A DNA stretch of 64,000 nt, from the NCBI GenBank assembly GCA_003586115.2, contig QVOM02000049.1, forward strand, positions 20,319,881-20,383,880, written 5' to 3'. The notes beneath the pieces were generated by a model, which saw only the letters and a list, made by a program, of their open reading frames with translations, had not been told where the DNA came from and did not search any database. Shown piece by piece: positions 49,180-62,700 of the stretch (position 1 is its first letter; each line of letters opens with the position of its first letter). The translations under genes and the position numbers were made by a program. The stretch comes from Salvator merianae. Taxonomy: Eukaryota; Chordata; Lepidosauria; Squamata; Teiidae.

Positions 49180-49520
49180 GGCTCAGTGAGCCAGCTTAAC
49201 TTAAAATGCTATGGTGGCATTTTATGGGCATTTTGTGCAACTTTTGCAGCCGTGACTGCATTTTACAGAGGCTGTGAAGGGCTGCTGCAGCTGTAGAAGT
49301 GGTGGAAAGCAGCCGTAAAAGAGCATCCTGCCTTTTACAGCTGCTTTGTGACACTTTTGCAGCGCCGTCCCCTTTATAACCTCTCTGAAGGGCCATCATG
49401 GCTATAAAAGTGCTGCAGGGTAGCTGTAAAAGGGACAGCAGCTGTTCACAGCCACTTGGAAGCATTTTTCGGCCACAATTTTTCAGCCTTATAGAGCACT
49501 TTTTAAGGTGTCCCATGACT
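49180..49520. repeat. Cluster of short inverted repeats (GTAAAAG / CTTTTAC)
   Basis: Words gcagccgtaaaagagc, ccttttacagctgc, gtagctgtaaaaggg and ttttgcagc(c) alternate on both strands through about 300 bp. This gives several possible stem-loops and looks like a worn fold-back element. Confidence 0.5.
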
Positions 49521-49879
49521 GCTCAATATGAGGTGAGCCAAACCCTAGCTAGTTGGCTGGACAATTTGATGAGGCACCCTGAGCTGACTTGGTGATTCGT
49601 GGGTAAGATCAATACAACAAACAAAAGCTCCCAATACGGAGATTCAACCACAGAAAGATAACCAATCAAAAGAATTCCCCCCCAAATATTACTAAATAAA
49701 TGGATCACAGATGGGCAGTATATATAGGTAAATTGATACTTAAAAGTACCAACAGAAAACATTTAATAGCTACCAATATGCAAAAAAAATATATATATAT
49801 AAAAAATCCATATGCGCAACTACTGTATGTAAGGACTGAGAAAACAATATAGTCCAAAATAGGTCTCAGTTCACATGGA

Positions 49880-50060
49880 GATAAGACAACATTCCAGAGA
49901 AGCCTGGGATTTTCTGCTTCATAATATCTGAAGGCCCAACATGTTTCGACCCCTCTTGCTCCTGGGGGTCTTCTTCAGTGGTTGAATATCTCAGATCCCA
50001 CGAAATATAAACCATACAAGTCAGTCCTCGCAGCAAATGCCCAATCCATTTAAACAATGA
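49880..50060. repeat. Unclassified dispersed-repeat candidate
   Basis: Contains caacatgtttcgacccc, then tcttgctcctgggggtc and ttcttcagtgg. Similar wording (fixed text about a gtcgaaacatgttg core) is familiar from dispersed repeats in vertebrates, but I cannot name the family. Confidence 0.3.
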
Positions 50061-50745
50061 TAATCAGAAATCTACAATAATCGCATGTTTGAAAATCTAA
50101 AGCAATGATAGTAACAGCATTTTTTTAAATCATTGGTACCCGATGCACACCATTTAATGGAAAAGTGTAGTTTTGCTCCAGCATTCCCAAGCTTAAATTG
50201 TAGAGTGCCCAAGATTGGTTTTCAAGGAAACTTATCTTTTATGCTTCTTTGCCATTCGTTTTTCTCACTGGAAAAGTCCAAATCAGAACTTCATATAGAG
50301 AGGCAATGGAAAGTTTTTTGAGAGAAGTAGCGCACAATTACTCTTGGCAGAAGTCAGTTGCTCTGGTGTAACCTCATGCCATGCGGTCACTCACAGCAGC
50401 CTTGATCCATTTTTGCTCAGTGCACTTGAGAGTTCTCTTGTGACACATCAACGTGCCTTAGCCTGGAATTCAGGAATGATAGAATTAAGAGCAATGATAT
50501 ATATGTGAACACTATGCTTCCAAACAAGCCAAAAAGGCTTCTACAGATGACGTTGATCCGTAAAATTAAGTATCTCTATGAAGACTGATGAAAATCAAGT
50601 ATCTCTATGAAAAGACTGCATCTTTTCAAGGCAATAGTTTGAGCAAAAAACTGAATGCTAAATTAATGCCAATAAGCATCCTTTGCTTGTTGTGTGATGA
50701 CATTAAAAGTTTACTTTTGATACTCATTCAAAAGCTGCCATGGTC

Positions 50746-51060
50746 TTCAAGACATAAAAACATAAGAGGAGCCCTACTGGATCATGCCATGACCCATCCA
50801 GTACAGCATCCTGTCTCACCAACTGTCTACAGTGGCCCACCAACTGCTTCTGGGCATTCTCAAGAATAGGGGCAAAACCATCGCCTGCTCCCGACTCCCT
50901 GAAAATGGTCTTTAGAGGCATCCGGCCTGTCTCCCCACTCTGGTGGCAGTACCTCGACATCCATTCTAGTAGCGATTGATATACCTGACCTCCATGAATC
51001 TGTACAATCTGTTCTTAAAGCTATCCAGGTTGACTGCTGTCACCACATCACATTGAACTA
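50746..51060 (-). mobile_element. CR1-type LINE tail (longer copy)
   Basis: The plus strand reads cataagaggagccctactgg, catcctgtctcacc, ctgcctgt-like block and on to atgaatctgtacaatctgtt and tgctgtcaccacatca. It extends further into the element than the 11951 copy. Confidence 0.7.
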
Positions 51061-53389
51061 CAGCTCCCAGCATTCACAGACATTCAGCTAGTCTGGTTAG
51101 AGGACATGGAAAGTACAATTCAGCAACACCAATAGAGCCATGATTTAGCCACTCCTCAGTCACACCAAATACTGCCATCCTTCACATAATACAGTGGTTC
51201 TAGCAAATCACCTTATAAACGCAAAACCACTGAGGGAAGAGCTTGTCTACTAATATAAATCAATGGCGTTAGAAAGGCCAAATGGTACAATTGCAAGTTT
51301 CCAGGATCAAATTAAACCAAGGAAGCTGCAGTTAACCAAACATGTTAAAACAGAACTGTAATGTATAAATGTGCATTATATTATGGACAACTGTTACATT
51401 CAAAGCATTTTTATTCCAGAATAAGCTTAATGAACTCACTGGAAACATTCTGGAATATGTGGAAAGTAAAGACTAAGATCTCAAGCTGATCTGAAAAGCA
51501 TTATAGTATTAAAGCAATCTTCCTTCCTTCCTTCCTTCCGCCTATTTTGGACCATGGCAATAATTTGACATTATAATTAAAGTACAACTCTTAGTTTCCA
51601 GAAAAACCAAGAATGCTATAAACCTTTTCTTGGTAGAAAATGAAATTCAAAATCTTGGGAGCCCAAAGTACTGAATGATACACCTAAAGTACTGAATGAT
51701 ACTCTGTATCCAGAGTAAACAGCACATTTTGTTTTACTTGGTCCCATCTATATTATTCTTGTGTAGCCCAAACGACAATTCCTAACAAGCATTTTACAAC
51801 AAAGCAGCAACTGATCACTGAACTTTTATTTCAGCTTATCTTGAAAATAATAATCAATTTACTTACAGTCCATGGCCGAAAGGACAGAATACAAAAAGTT
51901 TATTCTGAAAACAAATGTAACACCTGCAAAAACAGAGCCAGATTAGACATTACTACTCTTACACAGCATACCCTCAGATTGCCAGCACTACTTCTCACCT
52001 GAAGTGGAAATATTTGCTCTTCAGATTTTAAAATATAATGCAGACCGCGAGGAGTCAGAAAGGAGAGAAATATTGGAAATGTCAGAGAACAATTCTCAGA
52101 TCAAATGAGCAAAATGTCACTGAGTAATAAAATCCCGAAGGCTTGACAAAATGATCACCCAGACACTAGTAGCAACCAACTAAACCTATTAGCGGCTCAT
52201 AGATAGTATCAGGCCACTACTGGTTTTACCAGCAATGGCCTCGTGAGAAGGCAAAAAGGCACACACAATGTAAGTCAGTCAAAAGGAACTGGTCTCCCAG
52301 GCTGTCCATTGGGTGAATGAGATAATCTAGTGCCTTGCTCTGTATGAACAGCAAAACGGAGCATCTTTTTGCTCACTCGGGGCTACCCACTGAGAAGTAG
52401 TGATATATCATTGCCCAAGGCTGTGAAAAGTAAATATTTTCTGCTGCCTTGGTCAAGAGTGGATATAAGAAATTGTCCAGCACTTGTGCAGTTGTGGGTA
52501 GTGAAAAGGAGAACTTATCCCCCCAAAAAACACTGGGTAGCCCTGCTTATCCAATGGAGAAACGGAGTTTGCATTTCCACAAGAGAAGGCTACATATCAC
52601 AGCTGTCCGAGTAGTAGGTCTCTTAAGGCTTTTCTGCTATCTGAAACCAACAGACTAAACAGGACATCAGCAAACCGGATTCCCATTCTTCCAGTGACAA
52701 AAACAATGGCTACAGAATAATGCAAAGAGTGCTGTAGCTATTCCCCACAGATAACGCAAATCCGAACAGAGGAAGGACAGCGGTTATTTTTTAAGACTTC
52801 CCCCTTCCTCCCACCCCTGGCTGCCCCAGCTCCTCTTGACATACGTAACATCAGGACTATGGAAGATGTTGCACTGTTAGAAATCTGAGAATAAATGCTG
52901 TGTCTGGACCATACATCTTAGTTTAAAAGGGTTTTTTGCTTTGTAAAAAATACATTCCAGTAACACAGCTTTGCCCCACTCCAATGTATCAGGATCACCT
53001 AAATGCATGCAAAACGTAGATCTTCTGCTGTACACAATTATTTACATATGTATGGGAAGCTGAACACAAAAAATGCAATGACTTTGGAGAACATGATATT
53101 ACTAAAGACAGTGTTTCCCAAACTTTAGTCACTACCATGTACCTTTATTTACTACTTAATATTTAAATTGACTTAAACTTATTTAAGTAAAATTTTAAAA
53201 GGAGTATTCATATACCATCTGATTCAAGTTCTAGTTTAAGCTTATTAAATTGGCCACCACAGCAAAAAGATATACCATCTAGAAAACCATCTTGCTATAT
53301 GTGTCTCACTTTTGGGAAACAGTGCCTAGGGATATTCACACTACTGTAAAATACACATGTATAAAATTTATCTAGGCTGACTGAGTATC
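51061..53389. other. No gene recognised (downstream of RIOK1)
   Basis: Immediate 3' flank of RIOK1. AT-rich, with a short TTCC repeat, a direct repeat of aaagtactgaatgata (51666-51700) and no supported gene. Confidence 0.5.
51519..51539. repeat. (TTCC)n microsatellite
   Basis: Five units, short. Confidence 0.85.
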
Positions 53390-53634
53390 TCAAATAAGTT
53401 CTAATTGCTTTTATTTCTCTGCAGAAATCACATTCCTGCTGAGAGCTACGAACTACAAATGCATCAGAACATTCATGTGCTTAGAAACCAAAACTTTGCC
53501 CCTTGGCATCAGTGTGTCCTGCCTTAATGTTCTTTTGACAAACCCCCAACATGAGTAGACAGTAGAAGATTCTGCTCCCAATATCCCGCAGTCAAATCAT
53601 AAGCAGCTAATGCTGCCTGTAGAAACGGCAGCCA
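53390..53634 (-). other. RIOK1: RIOK1 3' untranslated region (approximate)
   Basis: This is the sequence between the TGA stop and the first downstream AATAAA on the minus strand, so the inferred 3'UTR is about 220-250 nt. The cleavage position is inferred, not seen. Confidence 0.5.
53410..53415 (-). promoter_or_regulatory. Candidate RIOK1 polyadenylation signal (AATAAA)
   Basis: The first AATAAA hexamer on the minus strand after the RIOK1 stop codon; the plus strand reads TTTATT. Another lies at 53144-53149 and could serve a longer 3'UTR. Confidence 0.55.
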
Positions 53635-53745
53635 TCATTTGCCCTTTTTCATCCTTGCCGTCTTCTCTTTCCGTTTTTTCACATGCTTTGGGATCTTGTT
53701 CTTCCGCTTCTCTCTTTGAGCTTCTTTAGTCAACTTCTTCCTTTC
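53635..53745 (-). CDS. RIOK1: RIOK1 terminal coding exon
   Basis: 111 nt, 36 codons plus TGA. It begins [20 protein letters not shown] and ends [16 protein letters not shown]. The lysine/arginine-rich tail is typical of RIOK1 and may serve nuclear import or RNA contact. The acceptor is ttgtctag. Confidence 0.96.
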   Translation of the reverse strand, partial: ERKKLTKEAQREKRKNKIPKHVKKRKEKTARMKKGK

Positions 53746-56700
53746 CTAGACAAGGGAGGAAACAGCATTCTGAGTTACAGCCAAAGCAACAAATGGAACT
53801 GATTACTTCGGAGCGACATTGTTGACCAAGGATTGCTTAATGCTGGGGTCATCAATGTAACATTGCCATTATTCCCAGCATTAATGGGAGCTGGTGACCT
53901 GTGTATGAGCTGTGACCTAGAATCCCCAGTTAAAGCTCCACCTTAACTATAGACTAAGGATCAGCTTAGATAATCCATTCTCAGTCTTAGTTTGTCATCT
54001 GCAAAAAGAGGATAATAACCCTGGTCACGCATCTAATGGGACTTTTGTCTATTGATTCAATACACTTTATCAGGGATATGCAAAGCAGCTTGAAATGCTG
54101 CTTGGGATTAGAAAGCCTGCATTTACTGTGCTCCTTATGGGGAGATTCGGGCACAGTCTTCTGCTCATACAAAAGTGTTAGAGCCTGCAGGGGGGGCGGC
54201 TTGTTCTGGCACCTCCGGCTGAGCAGCAGATGGCATCCAACTCGCTCCCAGGGATGGTACCGGGGCCTTGGAATGCTTTCCAAGAAGAGATTTAAGCTGT
54301 TTGGTATATCCTTGGAATATATATAATTATCCCATAGGATGCGTTCTAAGGCTTACCAAGATGTAACCTACTTTAAACCCTGAGGACAAACATTGTTTGT
54401 TTATTTTTTAGAAGGCGGGGAACAGTAATAGGAGCCTATGATATTGTGGAACTGGAAAAAGTGCAGAAAAGGGCACCAGAATTTTAGAAGGCCAGGAACA
54501 TCTCCCTTACGAAATCAGGCTGCAGCATCTAGGCCACTTCAGTCTTGAAAGACAGCATTTAACAGGGGATCTGACTGAAGTATCTAACATCATGCATGAT
54601 GTAGAAAAGGCAGGTAGAGAAAAATTATTTTCTCTATTGCACAACCCTAGAACCAGGGGGCACTCTACAAAGCTGATGAGCAGGAGAGTTAGGACCAACA
54701 AGGGGAAGTATTTTTTTCACCGAGGGTCTCATCAGTCAATGGAATTTGTTGCCAGAAGAGGTGGTGAAAGCAACTAGTCTAGATAGCTTTAAGAAAAGGT
54801 TAGGAAAACTCATGAAGGGCAGGTCTATCTAGGGTTACTAGAATTGATGCCTAGGTGCTGCCTCCAGGTTGGAGAGACAGGCAGGATTCCTCTAAAGGCC
54901 ATTTGCAGGGAGTCAAGAGCAGGTGATGGTTTTGCCTTTGTCTTCTGCTTGAGAATGCTCAGAAGTAATCGGTGGGTTACTGCGTGAGGCAGGATGCTGG
55001 ACTAGATGGGCTGTGGCCTGATCCAGCAGGGCTTCTCTCATGTTCTTAAGTAGGTTTATACAGATCATTTGTCTCATCTAGCTCAGCACTGCGACTAATA
55101 ACTTTCCAGGTCTTTTCTATCCCTGCCACAAAATGTGTGGAATTGAACCCTGGACTTTTGCACTGAAGAGCTTCCTTTTGTACCTTTGATGAAAATTACT
55201 AACTAACCTTCTTGTCTATGTTAGACTCAGCAGGTCGATCTTTTGGATGCACAGATTCTTCTTCCTGTTCTTTACAGCCTGATTCTGAGTTTTCTGAACT
55301 GCCATCATCCTCTGAATCAGATTCTTCCTCTTCTTTGCTTTGAAGGAGAGCAGGCACCTAAAACAGAAACCATTTCTGGACTTCAAAGATTCAAAGCCAG
55401 GAAGCGCCTTGGGAAAGAAATCTTGGCACACACACTGTGCTCCCTGGAAAAAAAAACACTCTATGCTATCCTTTGAATGGCTTTTGTGCCCCCAACAAGA
55501 ACTACAGTTGACAGCTGAGCTCCCTTTCTTAAACAATAAACACAAAAATTAAAAATACTATTTTCCTATATGCTGACCCTTAAAGGTAGGCCAAGATATT
55601 TGTAGCCCTCAAGATGTTGTTAGGCTTCCATGATCTATGAGGATCATAAGTCCAGCTACCTATTTGATGTCTTATAAAATGCAGTGGTATAAAAGATGCA
55701 TCTGTAATTTGGCAAAGAATATTTAGGGGAAATATATTAAAAAATAGGATGCAAGGTATTTGTAGATTTTTTTTTCCAAGTGGGTCTTATATGGCAAAAA
55801 ATACAGAAAATTGTGAGGGCCTTAGGTTTCCCATTCCTGCTTAATGGCTGACTCAGCACACGGAGTCATCAAGGGTTGGTTTGCCCATTAGAGGGAGTCA
55901 TCCTGCACCCAATGGATCGAACGATTTGGTTCAGCTCACACTGCTTCAAGGATAGCACTCTTTTCTGAAGCCATGTGAGGGTTTCAGTGTCATCAGATAC
56001 AACTAGTGTCTTGCTGGTTCAGATTAATGGCTTATCTAGTGCAGAAAAGAAAAGTTAAGGAGACATTTTACTCCTTTACTCCTTCTGGAAACACTGAAAC
56101 CAGAGGTGACCCAAAGAAACTGAATCTAGGAGAAATCAGGATGGACAACACTATACTACTTCTTCACACAATATGTCTTGTGGCTCACTCAGCAAGGTTG
56201 GAAATTCTGTATTTCAGCCACTCTGTAAGAAGGAACAGCAGTTCAAAATTATGACTTTGAGAGGAGGTTCACATTGCATCTGCCTGACAAAGTATATCTT
56301 GAAATGGATTTGAGCTGTATCTTATACCAGCTATAGCTCAGCATCAGGTCTTAACTGGGCCCATTATTCTACCTCCAGAGGATGTTGCAAGATTTTTGAA
56401 GCTGAGGGCTGAGAGATTGAAAGATGAAGACAGACAATGGAAGCTTGAAGTATGTTTTGTATTCTAAATCACAATCAGTGTAAATCAAGGTCTAGAGCAA
56501 ATAATTGAGCTTATCTTTCAGTAATGCAATAAAACTGTTGGAAACAAACATAAATGCTATGCAAGTGCCATTTTGGTAGAGCTCATGGTCAAAAGTAATA
56601 TTTCAGACTCTCTTCATGAAAATTAATGAAGTCCAGAGATATCCCTAACATACCTTCTGTACACCAGATAAATCCTTCTTTAAGCCTGTCACAGTCTGGT

Positions 56701-59700
56701 AAAGAATCTGCACAAAAAAAAAAAAAAATCAATACTGTTAAATAGAAATTTTCAAATGCTTCAAGACTATCACATGCACTGTCAACCCTTTTCGTGAGCC
56801 TCAATGCTTTACCCATTACATTACATAGGCTTAACTGATTAAGAAATCACTAGCCACTGTGTCAAATATTGCCACAGAAAACTGTTCTAAGATCTCCTAG
56901 GGTTATAGATCTATGAACCTAGGTCTGTAAATCTGGAGACACTAAGAATATAATGAACTGCAAGAAGAACCAGTCAGTCAGTCATGGGCCTAATCAAGCC
57001 TAACAGCTTCCTTGAGGCAATGGTCAGTAAGTGGAAACTCGTATACTTCAGGTGTGTTATGCAAGTAAATGAGACTCGAAAAAGTGGTTGCTCAACAAGA
57101 CTGAAGGAAACTGAAAGAGGGAAAGGCAATGGACAAGGTGGTGAACAGGAACAAAGGCAGGAGAGTTAGGACAGACAAGGATAAGTATTTTTTCACCCAG
57201 AGGGGCATCGGTCTATGGAATTTACTATCAGGATTGGTGGTGACAGCAACCAGCCTGGGATAGCTTTAAGAAAGGGTTGGACAAATTCATGGAGGTCAGG
57301 TGTATCAATGGCTACTAGAATGGTACCACTTCTGGGTTAGAGGGACAGGAAGGATGTCTCTAATGGCCATTTGCAGGGAACTGAGAGCAAGTGAAAGTTT
57401 TGCCTTTGTCTTCTGCTTGAGAATGCCCAAAAGCAATGGGTGGGCCACTGTGTGAGACAGGATGCTGGACCAGATGGCCTGTGGCCCGATCCCACAGGGA
57501 TCTTCTTATATTCTCTTGTTTTAAAGGACAATTTGAAGAGCGATAACGTCTCAATGAAAGACAAGCTCAAGATGGTGAACATTTGTCCATACAATCATCA
57601 GAAGCCAAACTTGACTCAACAGCACCTAGCAACAACATTTATAGAAACAAAGAGGAGATTGCTGGTAACAGTATCTATCACAACTTTTAACTGTGCATTT
57701 TGCGCATGCTAAACAGTAGTGGAAACCTCAGCATTACTCTAGTACCTTGGCTAACCACTTGATCTCAAATTGCTTACATTATCTTGCTGCACATTTAAAG
57801 CAGTATCTTCTTCCTTCAGCTTCATCATTATGTCCACATCTCTCTCGTAGTTCTTAACTTCAGTCAGAGTTCTAGGGATATAGGCTTTCTTGAACACCTA
57901 ATGCGGCAATATAACAGGACAAGCATTCAAATAATGCTGCAGTACCAAAGCTTCAAGTCTTGTTTTTATTTTTACCCAACTTTTTTATCAAAAACTAGGA
58001 AAACAGAATGGAATAGCCCTTGAAAGTCTAGTTCAGACCTCAGATAAAAGACTGCCAAAATAAAAATACGAATCAACTTCCTAGATTTAGCCAGTACCAA
58101 CTGATGTAACCACACTGACCCATTTCTACAGCTGATAGTATTGCCAGCTTTAAGCGTGATCCTTGTGTTTTTACAGTGGTCATGTTTGTACACACAAAAC
58201 CACAGTGTGAACAAGCTACACTAAGTCTCAGGTTCATGTGCTCTCTTTTCTCTTCTTATTCTTTCATAGTTCAGAAACTTCCATTCTAGTTCATTACAGA
58301 TTAAAGTGATCCCGGAATAAGGCCAGTTCTGTGCAAGACTTTGATAAAACATTTTTAGCAGTAAAATGAGACAGCATCTGATTAAACAAACTATGACAGT
58401 TATTTGAAAACTGCAAAGACACCCATCCCAGTGGCGTAGGAAGGGGGGGCGAGGGGGATGGTCCACCCCGGGCAGCACATCGTCCCAGGTAGCACATCCA
58501 GCCGGGGCCTTCTCTGCCTGCCCAGCACGCAAAGTTTCTCTGGAGCACGAGCGAGAAGGAGAGCGCGACGCAGTGCCCAGTCGTCGTCAGGGCAGTGGCG
58601 GGGATAGGAGGCTGCAGGGCAGGGCATCCTCGCAAATGCTTCTTTGCCACCGCATGGCCCCAGGCAGCAAAATTTTTAGCTACGTCACTGACCCATCCCC
58701 ATTGTAACAGAAAATCCAGAAAGTGTTCTCAAAAGTAATGAGGAACATTTGAGGGGTCTTCCACAAAAGGGGCAAAGAAGGGAGATGAAAAATCCAACTT
58801 CTGCCTTACTTCTTCATCCACATGGTCTTGACTAGATCGCTCTTCCTCTGTTCTTTCACTCGCTATTTCCATTGCCTGTAGGACATAATACAAGAAGCAG
58901 AAGTCCCGAAGACGTGAAGATATTCAGAAGTTTAGGTATTCTCCTCTAACTTTTCTTCCCCTGCTAGTACTTCCTTTAGTGAAAGTTTTAAGTTCCTCTA
59001 AAGTGGCCTAAAGGTCATTCCATCAGAGATACCATGACTGCCTTTCTGAAATCCAGACTTTTCTATTCCAATCACGGCTCCTTTTCTGAGCAAGCCTCAT
59101 CTTAAAACACTGAGAATTCACAAGGAAACAGAGCAGCCAAAACAGCAGATCCTGGAGCAATGGGCTTGACAAGCAGTTAGTGTGCACAGAAGTTCTTACT
59201 GGGTACTGAAGTAGTTAACAATACTGCTTTAGTGACAGATGGCAGCACCTGGGAAAACCTCCATCAGTTTTATCTGATTCACCAGCTGTCATTTCTCCCA
59301 CAGAAGTCAGACTTGGTATTAAGGATGTGCACAAAATGCAACTGGTCAGAACGTTTATTGAAGCAAACTCAGAATGCTTCCGTGCTCCAGCCATAGGCAG
59401 CAACACTCCATGCCCTCTGTAAGACCACGAAGTGGGTTGGATGAGTGGTAAGGCATAATAGATACTACCTACCACAGCTACAAAAGAAATGGGCAACCTC
59501 TGTCAATCAACATGGAATGAACAGGCCTCCAAAATGGCATTCAAAACGCTGGAGTAAAACAAGCCAGAATGTCTTTTCCTCAAGATCAAATCAGGAGCTT
59601 AACGTAAGGGTTGCAGTGTTTCGCCTTGACGTACCTGCAATGCTCATTTTGAATCAAAACATTTTGAGCTCCCTTGGTATCCCACTTGCTACCAGCTATC

Positions 59701-62700
59701 CACATATTTATTCAGGAGGGCAAAATTTGTGATCTTCCAAATATTACAAGGGCTCTAATCCCCCTCATCTCAGACCACAGACCTAGAGACCTGTTGTGCA
59801 GCAACCTCTAAAAGGCTAGAGGTTCTGGACCTGCCCTAAAAAAATAGCACAGAGTCCGAGAACAAGAATATAAATAAAAACTTTCAAAAGCATATATTCT
59901 AAGGTATTAAACGCAGGCACATGGATCATATAATGTGAGCAATGTATGTCATACATAGGTGGCTGTAGGAGAAAAAAGGATAAACTTTTGATTTATTTTT
60001 TTTTTATGAATGAGACTTGAGAGGTTAATGCTATTATCTTCCCCTTCTAACATTTTCCCATGAAATAATTTCTCTAAAACTTACCTTTTCAAGATAAGCA
60101 TCTATGTTTTCATTTGTAATAGATGGATCAGTGACAAACTCAAATAGTTCTCTCACAGTCATCACTGCCACATTGTATTTTCGAAAAAAATCTGCCAAAT
60201 AAGACCAGTGAAAATGCTGTTAAGTAACTAAACCATTGTAACACCATTTATAAATACCAAGAGCACAGAGACACCATTGCCCAAAACTATATGTGAAATG
60301 ACCTTAACAATCTTTAATTCTGAAATTTCAGAAGCTATCTTCTCATTTGCCCAATTCTATTTATGCTTAAACTGCACAGAGAAAGAATGGTTTTATAACC
60401 TGCTGAAATCCACTTGTTGCCAGCAGTCAATATTCTATGGGTAGCTGAAGACTGAATTTTTTATTCAAAATTGGATGCAAATGGCCAGAAACAAATGCCG
60501 TTTGCTATGCCTTAAAAAAAAAAAAAATCTAACTTAGAAAACTATAACTATGTGCTATATTGCTGGTCAAAGCAGGGATTTGAACGTGTCATCAAAAAAT
60601 TAAGATAATCTGTCTGGGCAGCTCACATTAGCAGCAAGCACCCAGCTGATTCTCTGAAGCATCAGTTTCATAGACAAAGTTTCTGACAAGAAAGTTTGCA
60701 GGCAAAGTATCTGACAAAAAAGTTTCTGACAGAAGCTACTCACTCAAATAGTACAAGCAGAAAATCTTTATTTTTAAACCTGGCAAAAATGACATTTATT
60801 ATCAGCGTTCCATTAATATTAATGTTCCTTCTTAACCTGCAAAGAAAAATTGCAGCCCCCAATGCCCCAGTGAAACCACCTATATACAATCACTGCAATC
60901 AGATCCATCCATCCATACAGAGTTAACATCTTATTTAGCAAACCAGGCTTAAAAGCAAGGCATTCAGAAGTTTGAACAGGAAGGAAACACAATTAAGATC
61001 CTCCTTCTCCGGAGTGACATTTGGCCTTGGGGTCAATCACATCAACTCACCATTTATATTGGCACAGTCTTTTCTCAAGAATTCTAGGGCGTGTGGGTGA
61101 TCGTGTTCCACAGACTGAGACACATCTATGATATACACCCCTCCACTATGATACCTGAAGAAGGGAGAAAGCAATGTAATTCTATCACTGGAAAAAAAGC
61201 AGATAGTTTTAGTCGGGACACACAAAGCTCAATGTATTTCAGTTATTTCCAGGTGTCTTTCAGTGTCTGTGTGACAAGGAAGACAGAAGAAGTAAAGACA
61301 ACACACCCAGCTGAACAGGCAGCCTTGAAACCCGTGAACAACTGGGTATCAACTTAAAGGATCACAGGCTGATGACTTAGATTTAGGAAATGTTTTGGAA
61401 ACAGAGATTTTGGAGGTTTTTCCAAAGCGCTGGTCAGCCAAAATAGGGCTTGGCATGGGCATGTTGGCAATTTCGTTTCCCCTTCATGTGAACACTAATA
61501 TAGTATAGAAGGCAAGAGCTACAGCAAAATCTCATCTGAGCCACAATTTAAATCAGCCACTGGGGGAAAAAATAATTAATCTGTCCTAATTCCCATCTCC
61601 TGTACATTGTATTTGTACACTGAAGATGCCTAGCCAATTTTCACTACATCCCTAAAATGATTTTTTGAATAGGACGACTGAAAGCCATTTTTAGGGTAAA
61701 CTTCTTGTTGTTTTGGCAGAAGCACAATCTCTGAAAAGAGAGCTCAAGTTAACAGCAATCAGGGTCACCTCCACTAGCTAACCCTAGGGTAGAGATGTAC
61801 ACTATATCGATTATGCAAAGCAGTCATTAGTATCAATGTTGAGGTTTAGAAAACATACAGCATATTAAATTCACTGAGATCAGCATGAACAAGCCTGGCA
61901 TCCTGGTACATTCTTCTCATATACTGTATGACTTGCAGATACAACTCCCGGGCTTTGGACTCTGACAACTGGACATTTTTCAACAACGGAGCAGGTCTTG
62001 GAGCAAGAAAAAACAGACACAGAATAAAACATTTGCATGTATCATCAGCCAACCTCCTATTTATTTATTTATAGTATTTCTATCCCGCTCTTTGCCTGAG
62101 GGTCTCAGGGTCCGTTACAACTGTAAAACGATAAAATTTATAAGACTTATAATTAAAATGCAGTATAAAATGCAACCCACACTTGCCCCCAACCCCTGAT
62201 AGGACTACAGGAAAGCAAAACATTGAAGGCCTGGGTGAATAGGTATGTTTTAACCAGGTGGTGAAAATTATATAGCATTGGCACCGGGCGAACCTCTGCT
62301 GGAAGGCTGTTCCTAAGTCTGGGGCCTACACAGAAAAGACTCTCCTGCATGCTGCAATCTCTCACGGAGGGTAGCAGAACTACAAGGTGGCCCTCACTTT
62401 GTGATCTAAGAGGCCAATTCTGAGAGAAAAATGAGAGACAAGTCACCTCTGAGAGACTGGCTAGGTCCCTGCAATAAATGTTCATGAGCCAACCCATAAG
62501 TGAAAACAGAGGAGAAAAGGAGGAAAGGAGGGAGAGAGGGACTCTTTCATCTTTTCCTAAAGGAGCTCTGCCATCAATTCAGCAGCAGATCAGAGGATTA
62601 ACCCTGGGTAAACAGGTGCCCTCCAGGAAAGTGTTGTGCCAATCACCACTCTCCCCCTCCTCTATACCCACACTACTTCCACATTGAGGGCAGCCTCTTC

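Noticed and set aside
61859..62052. Reading the RIOK1 catalytic-loop exon as extending into its flanks
   Set aside because: The open frame runs past both splice sites. The gtatgt donor and the ccaag acceptor give a frame that fits the neighbouring exons, while the longer reading does not.
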